NCBI GenBank assembly: GCA_948567375.1
Contig: OX419760.1
Coordinates: forward strand, 61,500,911 to 61,564,910
Direction: 5' to 3'
Source of the DNA: Lunularia cruciata
Taxonomy: Eukaryota > Streptophyta > Marchantiopsida > Lunulariales > Lunulariaceae
DNA: 64,000 bases
Shown piece after piece: positions 44,960 through 54,659 of the stretch. The notes under the pieces were generated by a model. That model worked only from the letters and a program-made list of their open reading frames with translations. It ran no database searches and was not told the DNA's origin. A program made the position numbers and the translations under genes. Positions within the stretch are counted from its first letter, which is position 1; each line of letters opens with the position of its first letter.

Positions 44960-45760
44960 TCAATTGATCCAACAAGTTATCAATTCAAGGCAAGGGTTCT
45001 CCATGGTTTGTTTATTATGGCGGCTATAATCAATATAGGATTGAAATTCTCCATCCTTCTTTGGTACAAAGAGTATTGGTGCTCCCCAAGGAGATGTAGT
45101 ATGTTGTATGAAATCCTTTTCCAACAACATCTTGGTTAGTGTTGTTTGAAGCTCTTCTACCTCCTTTAATGAGAGACTATAGATTGGTCTACTCATAGGA
45201 ACTTGGCAGCTTGACCTTGAAAGGCATAGGTCAATTAGAGTGTAATCCTTTTGAAAGATCATCTAAAAGCTCTTGTACTATTTGATTAACCATTGCTTGT
45301 TGCAGTTACTACTCACATTAGATTCTCCATAATTGGCTTGATCCACATAGCAAAAACAAGACTATCTTTCTCTAAAGTTTACTTAGAGGTGTTAGATAAC
45401 CTAATTGGTAATTTTTACCTTGGTGTTGTTCTTAAATTTGTCATTGGGTCCAATCAAATTGAACCTTATGATGTTCAAGCCAAGGTAGACCTAGACTCAT
45501 ATTGTAATGTAGGAGAATTACTACAAACCTCATACACTTTGAATACTACTTCTCAATCTTGAATGTAACAAGATATGAGGTACAAAATGCAAAACTATGT
45601 TTTCTATTTGCCATCATCAATCTACTACCAAATACCAACTTGATAAGCATACATGATTCCTTTGTTAATTGCATAAACATAAAATTCTCAAAACTTCCAC
45701 AATCAACCAAAATCCTACAACAACAATCTGATATCAAACCTTGCTAGTGCGACAAACTTG
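44960..45760 (-). pseudogene. Degraded chromovirus reverse transcriptase and protease
   Basis: Minus-strand relative of the element at 10376. The reverse transcriptase part (45262-44960) shows [19 protein letters not shown] and [18 protein letters not shown]. The protease part (45737-45546) shows RILVDCGSFENFM, with Cys where the catalytic-loop Ser is expected. Between and around these the frame is destroyed. Sequence left of about 44830 no longer resembles the element. Confidence 0.65.
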
Positions 45761-46957
45761 CATAGGTTGAGCCTTCAATCCCATTGGAACAAATCATGTT
45801 TTCAATACGTGGCTCAATATCTCCTAATATGATTCTTTGTTTCCTTGATCCTCATGTTCTAGGAACTCCATTTGGGCAATGGTTCAAGGTTTTCATTTCC
45901 TAGTTGGACATTCAACAAGGCAATGTGCTATTTGATGACAATAGAAATAATCACCATTTTGTCATAATCTTTCTCTATCTACAATGCCAAGTGGTCTCCA
46001 TTGGATGGCATCAATCTCCATCAATGCTAACTCCTCTACCCATGTGTGATATATTTGTAGGTTTTGTGGAGGTCTAGATCAAGACCAAGTTATGGCAACC
46101 AAAGAATCAAAGCGCTCAACCAATTGCATTGCTTCTTCCAAGTGTTTGGGCTCTTGCATGGTCACTTCTGGTTTGGTGTATGATTTCAAGCCCTTCATAA
46201 ATTGATCTAGAGCTTCATCTTCCAATATCTCAAGAATTTACATTATGATATTTTGGAATTCATTGATGTAGCTCCTCATAAATTTGCTTCAACTTTGCCA
46301 ATCTATTTAGGGCTGCTTGTGCAACATATACCGCTTGGAATCTCTCAACTATTACACTCTTGAATTCTTCTTATGTCAAGATTGGTGTAATAAACTACCA
46401 TTGAGCTTGTTCTACTTGGAATTGCCATCATAGTTTTGCCACTCCATCTAATTGGCTTGAAGCCAAGAGAATTTGTCTTTGTTCATCTTGGAGATTTATA
46501 GCTTTGTAATAATGTTTACAATCAAACATAAAATTCTCCATTGCACATGGAGATTCTTGCCTACAAATACCTTTGGCTTTGGAAATTGAATTTGCTCTTC
46601 TCTCTCTTGAAATGATATTATCTATATGTATTCTTGTTGTTGATGATCTCTCTCTTCCAACAATTGAGTAAGGTGCTCAAATTATTATTCTATAACAATG
46701 ATAATTTCATGCATTGTATATATAATTACTACTCTATCAAACTGCCTATTTGCAATTATCTAAGTTAACACATAGATGCAATACATCCATTGCTCTCCAT
46801 AAGTTAAAATTTGAAGTATCAACGGTTCATTAGACAACACATTCAAAATTTTATGCCCAAAGTATGAAATGATGTTTTGGTAGTATATGGATATAGATGT
46901 CCCAATGGTTTGGAGGAAATGGATTTGGTGATCCATAGATCCATCCTTCCCATTCTT
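45761..46957 (-). pseudogene. Degraded chromovirus gag
   Basis: Reverse complement homology to 10810-11975 is seen, for example the region around 45900-45960 (zinc-knuckle area: TGTCATAATC...GACAATAGAAATAATCACC) and 46540-46620. No open frame of useful length remains. An AT-rich stretch at 46660-46760 has expanded relative to the intact copy. Confidence 0.5.
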
Positions 46958-47400
46958 GCTCTGATACCAATGTAAAAGACCAAGGAGAGAAATAAGAGAA
47001 TGGGAGACCAAAGTCGAAGATCATATTGGGAATCTCAAGAGAAAGAAACTTTGAATGCCTAGCTTGAGCTTGGCTTGGGTATTTATACGTAACTTTGTGT
47101 ACAAGACTTCCAAGGAGCTGCCAAGGAAGGTTCCTTCTAGGAGTTTCTTTACTTGGAGTGCAAGCTAAGCTAGTAGTTTACTTGGCATACAAGCTAAGCT
47201 AATCATCAACTTGGTGTATAAGTTACTCTACCCTTGGAAAATTCCTAAAAGCTTCTCACCAAGAAGCTTCTTGGATGGTTTTAGAATATTCTAACCACAA
47301 GCTTTCTTGGTACCTCTAGCACATTCTTAGGCTGGTTCTACTTGCTTTTTCTATATTTAGTTTAGACTACTAACTCATTAGCTTCTATTAACTTGTTTAC
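46958..47400 (-). repeat. 5' LTR and primer-binding site of the degraded chromovirus
   Basis: GCTCTGATACCA (46958-46969) is the reverse complement of a perfect tRNA-iMet site TGGTATCAGAGC. The LTR begins at 46971 (TGTAAAAGACC) and is recognisable to about 47340. Its outer end has decayed, and the expected TGTAACA terminus is not clear. Confidence 0.7.
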
Positions 47401-48599
47401 TAATTATGTATTATTGTAGATGGTGCTTCCAAGATTATATTAATTAGATATATTGTAGGATCTGTTTGTATGGAGGTTTTGTAGAAGAAATTAGTATTGG
47501 TGAGGATGTTTTCTTTAAACTATGATGGGGACATTTTCATCATCCTCTATCAATGATTTCTTCTTTTCCTTTGCAATTTCCTCATTTTTCATGACTATGC
47601 CTCATCATTCATTGCATCCTTTGGTCCATTGTTGTTGACATCTGATGATGAGATGAGGGTAAATAAGTCATCATTGCTTGACTTACTCTCATGTTGAGTG
47701 GTCCTCTTTTTGGAGCTAGAATTTCCATCATTGGTTTTAGAGGCCTTGTTTCTACCTTCTCTCTAAGTTTCACCACCTCCACTTTCTTTTGAAGTCACTT
47801 CCATGACTTGATTTCTCTTTTGTTTCTTGGGAATCACCACTTTGCGCTTCATCATAAGTGATTTTTTGGTGACTATGATGGTGTTGTTTGACTCTTTGAT
47901 GAGCATAGACTTTTGGGTACAAGCATGCTCCTCATCCATATTATGATACTTTGTGATTTATTTGGCCAAATCAAGGTGTCCACTAAAGTAAGTTGGATGA
48001 TGAAAGTGACTCAAAAATCTCTCCTCTACAATATCTTGTACTCTATGTACATTGCTCTCGAATCTCTCCTTTATAGTGGATCAATAATTTCCTACAAGAA
48101 TGAGTGAAAAGTGAAGAAGTGAAAGAAAAAAGTAACTTCTTATGAAGTGGGGTCAGAATTTTATAGCTCATGATATTTGGTCACTCCTCAACTATTTCAA
48201 TGGTTGGTAAAACATCACATTCAAATGGTGTATGTGCAAACCTCTTGAAAAATGGTTGTAAATAATTGTCTAGCGGTGTGCCACAAGTTTCTATTGTGGT
48301 TTATTTTAATTGGCAGCGGAATCCCATGGAACATCATTTTGCTAGAAGCTTGTTGCTATGTAGCTTGTAATTAAGTTTCCTCAAGGTTTTGACATCATTG
48401 TAATTTATTTCATATCACAACTTTACCACTGATTTTTTTGCACAAACCACCAAATCAAAGCTAGACTTTGTTAAGGATAGGGTGCAAACTAATCAATTAT
48501 CCTACTTAGTACTACCCCTAAGATTAAATCTACTGCCTAAAATACTAATAAACAACCAAAAACAAGATAAAAGGGACAAAAAGAAAAAGTGGATCATGA
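47401..48599. other. Unassigned decayed sequence
   Basis: No gene can be supported. On the minus strand, 47560-47920 has a Lys/Ser/Glu-rich composition that could be an old gag or accessory region. The segment 48130-48480 shows nothing. The open frame at 47913-48107 is short and without features. Confidence 0.3.
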
Positions 48600-49370
48600 C
48601 AATGGCTCTACACTAGATGCAGCAATGGTCCATATGACATGGTGTCCTTTTGGAAGACAAAGGATAGCAACCCATGATGCCATTAACAATATAGTGTTTG
48701 CTATGGCATGAGAGAGTAAATACTTGCTTGGAAGGAGCAGTTGTATGCTTTGCAAATGATACATATCGGTGCAAACTTATACTTGGCATAAGATGAGCAT
48801 GTAATAGTAGCGGATGTTGTGGTTATGGACCCTATGCATGATGCAATTTTGGAGAAAGTGATTACTCATCTTCTTGGATGGGCGACAAGCGGAGTGGTGA
48901 CAAGCAGAGTGGCAATAAGCAAGGTCTCCATATATAGGGGTATGTAGCATGATCACCTCTTTGTTCCTCTAGCTACGGAGTTATATGGAATGATGGATAT
49001 AGCATTTGATACATTTGTCAAGGAGTGCACAAGATCATATTATATCAGACATCATGGAGTACAACTCTCACTCTCATACTTTGTAGCATATTTTAGACAA
49101 CAAGTGTCCATTGCTCATCAAAGAACATTGGCTGGTGCAATCCATAAGAGAGCAATCACACCATGTGCTTCTTCGATCCATTAGTTTGTATACTTTACGA
49201 CTTGCATAATGTGGATATCTTATGTGCAATATTGCAGATTTCTCATGCCAATACTATTGGGACTTAGCACCATTTTACCTTTTTGTCTCATCATTGTAAG
49301 GCTTTGATGTGTTCTTCCCATCCTTTGTGATTTCGGAGGGGTCTCTTTTTTCTCTCAGTCTAGTTGACCA
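48600..49370 (+). pseudogene. Endonuclease end and 3' tail of a restriction-like-endonuclease LINE, old copy
   Basis: Homologous to the C-terminal part of the LINE at 51707-54276. HMTWCPFGRQRIATHDAI (about 48635-48690), VADVVVMDPMHDAILEKVITH and, open from 48990, DIAFDTFVKECTRSYY and LSLSYFVAYFRQQVSIAHQR. Several stops and frameshifts. The tail at 49250-49370 (GGGACTTAGCACC...TTCTTCCCATCCTTTGTG) matches the LINE 3' end in reverse at 51710-51800. Confidence 0.75.
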
Positions 49371-49755
49371 CATATAGTTTTAAATGTGTAAAACTTGGTA
49401 TGGAATAAAATATTGATTACTTGACCTCTTTACATTCTAGTTGATTAATATAATATTTGTAGTATAGTCTTTCATTTCATGCAACCAGTGTGTTTGTTGG
49501 TTCGGTTTATGGGCAGCTGTTTATGAGGTGTCAGCTTGTCAAATTTGTTTTCTCCTTCTTTCTGTCTTCTTGCGTAAACAGTCTTATTGATTCCCTTGTA
49601 TAACCTACTTCAAGTTTGCTATGGCAGATGCTAGAACTTTTATATTCTGATCTAGTACATGATCTTTACAAGCAAACATAATCTCATATCTTGATGGAAA
49701 TTAAAATATTAATATTAAGTGGAAGGTTCATGATATGATTCCTTCAAGTTAATCC
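49371..49755. other. AT-rich spacer
   Basis: I see no coding or structural signal here. The last 13 bases (49743-49755, TTCAAGTTAATCC) are the left copy of a target duplication. Confidence 0.4.
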
Positions 49756-49861
49756 GAAAAAGGCGGCCGCGTAGGAAAAATGAAGGATGGGAAGACCCCA
49801 TCAAGTCATACAAGGGAGAGAAAAAAAGGTAACATGGGGCTAAGCCCCAATAGTTAATCAG
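49756..49861 (-). mobile_element. 5'-truncated LINE tail with a 13-bp target duplication
   Basis: About 106 bp identical in type to the 3' tail of the LINE at 51707, read on the minus strand (ATTGGGGCTTAGCCCCATG to CGGCCGCCTTTTTC). Flanked by exact TTCAAGTTAATCC copies (49743-49755 and 49862-49874). This fits target-primed reverse transcription with 5' truncation. The NotI-like GCGGCCGC is part of the tail, not vector. Confidence 0.8.
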
Positions 49862-49874
49862 TTCAAGTTAATCC

Positions 49875-50150
49875 ACACCAGAAGGTTTGTGGGGCGGCCC
49901 TCAAACCCGAACCCGGCCCAAGGGACGCGAGACCATAGGGAGAAGAAGTGTTGCGCACTTTAGGGGTATGAAGGGTCCGAAAGTTCGAAAGCATTTTCTA
50001 GACCCACAAAGTTAATCGAGGGGATAACTTTTTATAGCGTGTGATAACAAGAAGAAGGGAAAGCCGTCAAGCCAAGACGCACCAAGAAAAGACATAAGAG
50101 TAAAATGGGGCTAAGCACCAATAGTAAACTATAGGAATCTATAATAGAAA
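49875..50150 (-). repeat. GC-richer spacer and a second LINE-tail-like segment
   Basis: 49880-50030 is richer in G and C than its surroundings and has no match elsewhere in the window. 50040-50140 contains GTAAAATGGGGCTAAGCACCAATAG preceded by AGAAAAGACATA, a diverged relative of the LINE 3' tail in minus orientation. No target duplication is clear. Confidence 0.45.
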
Positions 50151-51696
50151 TATATTTTACAATGTCTATTATATTTGAATTATGCAAATGATATGATTTA
50201 TAAATAATTGGGTAAATGGTTGGTGAGTCTACCTTTGGCAAGAGTAGGGACTGGATCTTCCACTTATGAAATATAGGCTCTCCCAATAATATTAAAGGTG
50301 GCCGCTGTGCCCTCTTTCTTTAACTCGGACAACAGAATACATATAATCAAGAGTTCAATTGCGGAGCCTAGTATTCAAAAAAGCATTATTTAATATGATT
50401 GTTCTTCTATACAGGTCAATTCTCTGGACAGCGGCATGGCATATTTTTGGTCTGCTATGATATTATTGCTTTTAATTTAATATATTAATTTTCTAATAAA
50501 CCCATAATAATACTCTACCTTTTGATGGTGTTAAATTTTTATTTTTTCTTATCTATTGAAGCATATGCAGGACCATTTGTAACGTATAAAATTCTTTTGC
50601 CAATAATAAATCTAAAAGTCTAACTCGAAAAGATAAACTAATACACAGTCTGATTATTCTTTACTTTCGAAATGAGTACTGAAACCACAATAGGGGAAGG
50701 AAAAATTTCCTTGTAGAACATCCCAACGACAAAAGTATCAATTTTCTAATCATTTATATTGCATAATGCAGTCATAACATATAATTAAGAAAATATGTTC
50801 AAAGATTATACTTGGTGTTAAGTATTGTAAAAAATTCAATTCATAATTTAAACTAAACCAGAAAGATACAAATCAGATTGCAACCAAGGATTTTCATAGA
50901 AGAATAGTTTGAAATAAAACCAAAATATTTTTATAAAAGTAAATATGTATTTAATTCAGAAAATAGAATTCACGATCAAATGAAAAACTTTCCAAATATT
51001 TTTGAAGAAAATACTCATAACTGAAGAAGAGCAAAAATTTAGAAAACATAAATATTAACCTTATTACTCTTCTTCTCAAACGTTTCTATATAGAAAATTA
51101 TATCCTATTGGCTAAAATTGCTAATAAAGTATAAACCATAAATCTCCACAAATGAAATCGAAATTCTTTTATATATATATAATATAATATAATATAATAT
51201 ATTTTCACTTACAACATACCTCCAATCATATGTTGAGGTACGTTACGAGGAACGGATGTATGTAAAATGTAGCGAGTGGATCTTAGAGAGGAAGATCCAC
51301 CGATTATCCCAATATAGCACAGGGAGTAACCTCTAAACTGTAGTATCAAATCCGATACAATTTTATCTATATATATAATTAATTTTATCAAATTATCAAT
51401 ACTTTACAAATTATGGTTACAACAATGGGCTGAAACCTACCAATCATTCCCACGGTTTCAATGAATAATGGAAAATAAGGTCACCTCGAGAATAGAGGTG
51501 GACGGACCTATTCTCTTTTCTTAATATTTCTCGTATACTTAATTTTGATGATTTCACTAATTATTTATCTAAATTATTAGCTGAATTTACCCATAATTTA
51601 AATAGAAAAGATTATAATAGAGATATAAAATTTATACTCTTTTACACCCTAGATATATCAATTACCATACTATTTCGGTCACTCTTTATGTTCTCA
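50151..51696. other. AT-rich noncoding region
   Basis: About 1.5 kb with stops in all frames and no homology within the window. It holds an AT microsatellite at about 51168-51200 (TATATATATATAATATAATAT-like) and several oligo-A/T runs. Nothing further seen. Confidence 0.5.
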
Positions 51697-51794
51697 AACT
51701 AAATATGAAGAAAGAGGCGACCGCATAGGAAAAATGAAGGATGGGAAGACCCCATCAAGCCGTACAAGGGAGAGACAAAAAAGGTAACATGGTG

Positions 51795-52745
51795 CTAAGC
51801 CCCTATAGAGTTTGTATGAGAAATCTGCCCTACCGCACCTAAGATATCCGAGCTATGCAAGTCGTACGGTCTACACACAATTGGAGCATCCAAAGAAACA
51901 TCACCTAATGTGATTGCTCTTCTATGGATTGCACCAACCACTGCCCTCTGTAGAGCAATGGACACACGCTGTCTAAAGTAAGCTACAAAGTATGAGAGTG
52001 AGAGTGGTACCCCCTGACGCCTAACATGATAAGCTCTCGCGCACTCCCTGACAAATGTGTCAAATGCCGTGTCCATCGCTCCATATAACTCCAAGGCTAG
52101 AGGAACAAAGAGGTGACCTCGCTGCATGCCCCTATACTTGGAGACCTTGCAACCTGCTGCTGCACTCGCCGCCCATCCAGGGGGATGGGTAATCACTCCC
52201 TCCAAAACTGTATCCCGCGTAGGGTCCGTGACCACAACATCCGCTACTGTCACCTGATCATCTTGGACCAAGTATAAGTCTGCCCTGACACGTGTCGTCT
52301 GCAATGCATATGAACGCTCCCTCCAAGCTAAGTATCCACTCTCTCGTGCCATAGCAAACACTATGTCTCTAATGGCATCATGTGTAGTTATCCTCTGTCC
52401 TCCAAAAGGACACCGTGTCATGTGGACCGCCACTGCATCTAGTGTAGAACCACACTCACAAGTGAGTAGTGAAGATGCAGATGGGTGGACCAAACCTAGG
52501 TGAAACCTCATCGCTATAGAGAAAGTAGCCGATGCAAGTCAGAAAGCCCTAATGCATGGTCGAGCTAGGATCCACGAGCCTGCACCCTTGCCGGAGCAAG
52601 AGCGTAGACGTGCTCTAGTAGCCTGAGGAATGGACGAGTCAACTAAGAAAGAATGTAGCGTATGCTCACACTGTCGCTCCATCAAGGAAGACTGTAGACC
52701 TCTAGTCCAATCTGACGATAGTGAAGCAAACGATGGAAAACCCTC
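51795..52745 (-). CDS. LINE protein, C-terminal part: Cys/His knuckle and restriction-like endonuclease
   Basis: In frame from about 52745 through one TGA (near 52540, CGA expected) to a stop at 51795. MERQCEHTLHSFL and ARLRSCSGKGAGSWI resemble the region after reverse transcriptase in restriction-like-endonuclease LINEs. The knuckle is CECGSTLDAVAVHMTRC. The endonuclease core has IRDIVFAMARESG, TRVRADLYL (an R-x-PD-like site) and VTVADVVVTDP, with acidic residues placed as in PD-(D/E)XK nucleases. The last about 110 residues (FDTFVRECARAYHVRRQG and so on) are also kept in the copy at 48990. Confidence 0.75.
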
Positions 52746-53806
52746 TTGTGCTTGTGAGGATAGACTATAGCAATTGGTCTAATGTCTCCCGTGTCCTTCT
52801 CAATCGCGAGAAGTTGACTAGCACCTAAGACCCGACTAACAGACATAAGAATGTCTCCTCTCGCTACTGCTGCAGCCACCTGAAACAACTCGGTAAAACC
52901 ACTAGAAGGATCATCTGCTTGGAAGCAATCTCTAAGGTGCTCATAAACCATCCCTGACAAGCCTCCTGAGGAAAGGCGAGAGGCAGTGCACAATGCTTGT
53001 GCAAATAGCGACCTATCAAGACATAAAGGTTGCTCAGGCTGATAATCTAAGACCTCTAGTGGTAGTCCCTCTACTGCTATAGGATGCAATGAGCGTAGGG
53101 AAGAGATGGTCTCATCAGTAGGACTCGCTATAGACAAAGGGTGTAGCGCTCGTGTTGCTCTACTAAACTCTCCCGCATGACCCAATGTCCTACATCGTCC
53201 TAATCGAGTGGAATCTATGGTATCCTGTGGCGATGCCTGTCTCCTAAATTGTCTAGCCCTAACAGACTCCTCTTGAAGCGCTGCCCAATCCCCCGCTCGG
53301 AATCGATGAAATCTAGCCGCCACCTCTCTATGCCCCGTGTGTCCCCCTCTAGCATAACAAAGACACCATCGAGGGAGTAGGAGGAATAGGAACCACGCTA
53401 ACTCGTCCAAGGGATCACGTGCCAAACGATCCAATGGTAGGCAAAAAGCCTGCCTAGCCTCATCATGGAGTGTGCGGGGTAGCCTATGGAATAGACGTGG
53501 AGATTGAAAACTAGTCTCAAATAACCCCAAAATGCAACCCGCCTGAGAAGCTAACCACTCCCACGACTCAATCAGTATCCCTGGAACGATCAACGAAGGT
53601 ATAGAAGAAGCGTGCGTAATCTCGAGTGTCATTATTGTCGATGCGGTCGCTTGTCTCACGTGAGCATCCCAAGTGGTCCAATCATAGTCCTTGTGCATCC
53701 TTTTCACATGGGTCTTTACCCCTTGCGAGGTAAAGCGTCGGTGACACACCGAGCATGGTGTATCTCGACCCGCTCTAGGCGACCTCACATGGGAAGGTGT
53801 AGCCAT
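52682..53806 (-). CDS. LINE protein, N-terminal part with a C2H2 zinc finger
   Basis: Starts at the ATG 53806-53804 (MATPSHVRSPRAGRDTPC). This is chosen over the longer open frame to 53866 because the second copy has its own ATG at the same place (62693). Residues 18-38 form a C2H2 finger, CSVCHRRFTSQGVKTHVKRMH, as in the N-termini of R2-like LINEs. A Trp/Leu-rich region follows. Near the end, EKDTGDIRPIAI is the beginning of the reverse transcriptase domain. The frame then leaves homology and stops at 52682. About 374 codons. The finger would bind the target or the element RNA; this is by analogy. Confidence 0.8.
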   Translation of the reverse strand: MATPSHVRSPRAGRDTPCSVCHRRFTSQGVKTHVKRMHKDYDWTTWDAHVRQATASTIMTLEITHASSIPSLIVPGILIESWEWLASQAGCILGLFETSFQSPRLFHRLPRTLHDEARQAFCLPLDRLARDPLDELAWFLFLLLPRWCLCYARGGHTGHREVAARFHRFRAGDWAALQEESVRARQFRRQASPQDTIDSTRLGRCRTLGHAGEFSRATRALHPLSIASPTDETISSLRSLHPIAVEGLPLEVLDYQPEQPLCLDRSLFAQALCTASRLSSGGLSGMVYEHLRDCFQADDPSSGFTELFQVAAAVARGDILMSVSRVLGASQLLAIEKDTGDIRPIAIVYPHKHKRVFHRLLHYRQIGLEVYSLP

Positions 53807-54276
53807 AGCTAGTACAAGAATAATGATAGTAACACATGATACTCCTCTCCATATCTGCAAAACCACAACCCCTTACATCCCAACTCACATAAGAAAACAA
53901 TTTCTCCAAACCCTAAAATCTATAAACTTTCATAACTTTCAATTTTCATCTCTAGAATTTTCAAATTAAATTCTCATGGAACTTAATCATGAAAACAAAA
54001 AAATTAAAAATGAAAATTCACAACCCCTCACTCTCAACCCTAAAAAAATTAAAAATCTTCATAACTTTCTACTCCATTCTCCATAGTCTTCAATCTAGAT
54101 ACCAATGGAACAGAAATTGAAAAACGAAAAGAATAAACTATTCATTCAAATACTACATGCTAGAGAGTACTCAAACATTATCAAAATTGTTTCACGTCTC
54201 TCCCTCTCCTCTCCCGTCTCCGCACTCTCCCGCATATCCCCCGCGCCGACTCGAAGACTCGATCACATAATATATG
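53807..54276 (-). other. 5' untranslated region of the LINE
   Basis: Homologous to 62170-62692 in the second copy, including GAGACGGGAGA near the 5' end, CATTGGTATCTAGATTGAA, and GGTTGTGGTTTTGCAGATATG just before the start codon. Its presence in both copies indicates full 5' ends. The CAGATATG phrase could be a splice acceptor or merely a conserved leader. Confidence 0.65.
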
Positions 54277-54286
54277 AACTAAATAT

Positions 54287-54659
54287 ATGTACACATCAGA
54301 ATCACGTGGCCATCAATTTAAATGAACCTGAGTTAAGGAGTTTCAACGCTCTTTGATGGATTGTTTCCCCAATGTAATGCTAACAAGACCGACAAAACAA
54401 CACTTGAGAGACTAGCAATTCTCTCGACACGTGGTTTCACCAGGTGATTCTCCTTTAGAACTGGAAATGAAGGCCGATCTGTACATATGGCCTGCCAGAA
54501 TCCGGTAGATGGTGCATTCCCGATCGCAAAATGCAGTTGATACCTAAGGGACAGGACGATTTCCATTCGTGAATTTAGCTGCCTTCAAAGGTCTTCAGGT
54601 TAATAGTTGTCGATCGTCGCAAGCAGATTTCTAGGAAACGGAGCTATCGGCAGTACGCG
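54287..54659. other. Upstream region of the hydrolase gene
   Basis: Lies between the LINE and the start codon. In-frame sequence directly upstream of the ATG is open back to a TAG near 54578 but has no ATG, so it is taken as 5' untranslated region. Its translation would be Arg/Lys-rich, so a non-AUG start giving a targeting peptide cannot be excluded. No clear TATA box is seen. Confidence 0.4.

Larger units (their letters stand above)
51707..54276 (-). mobile_element. LINE with C2H2 finger and restriction-like endonuclease, internally deleted
   Basis: A 2570-bp non-LTR element on the minus strand, flanked by AACTAAATAT at 51697-51706 and 54277-54286. On the element strand: an approximately 470-bp 5' untranslated region, an N-terminal coding part, a junction where the reverse transcriptase should be, an endonuclease-coding part, and an approximately 90-bp 3' tail. 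The partner copy at 62170-64000 keeps the start of the reverse transcriptase, so its absence here is a deletion near 52745. The structure is that of early-branching, R2-like LINEs rather than the apurinic-endonuclease L1/RTE types usual in plants. Confidence 0.85.

Noticed and set aside
49756-49790. GCGGCCGC considered as vector or linker contamination
   Set aside because: It belongs to a LINE 3' tail that recurs, slightly changed, at 51715-51735, and the segment has its own 13-bp target duplication.
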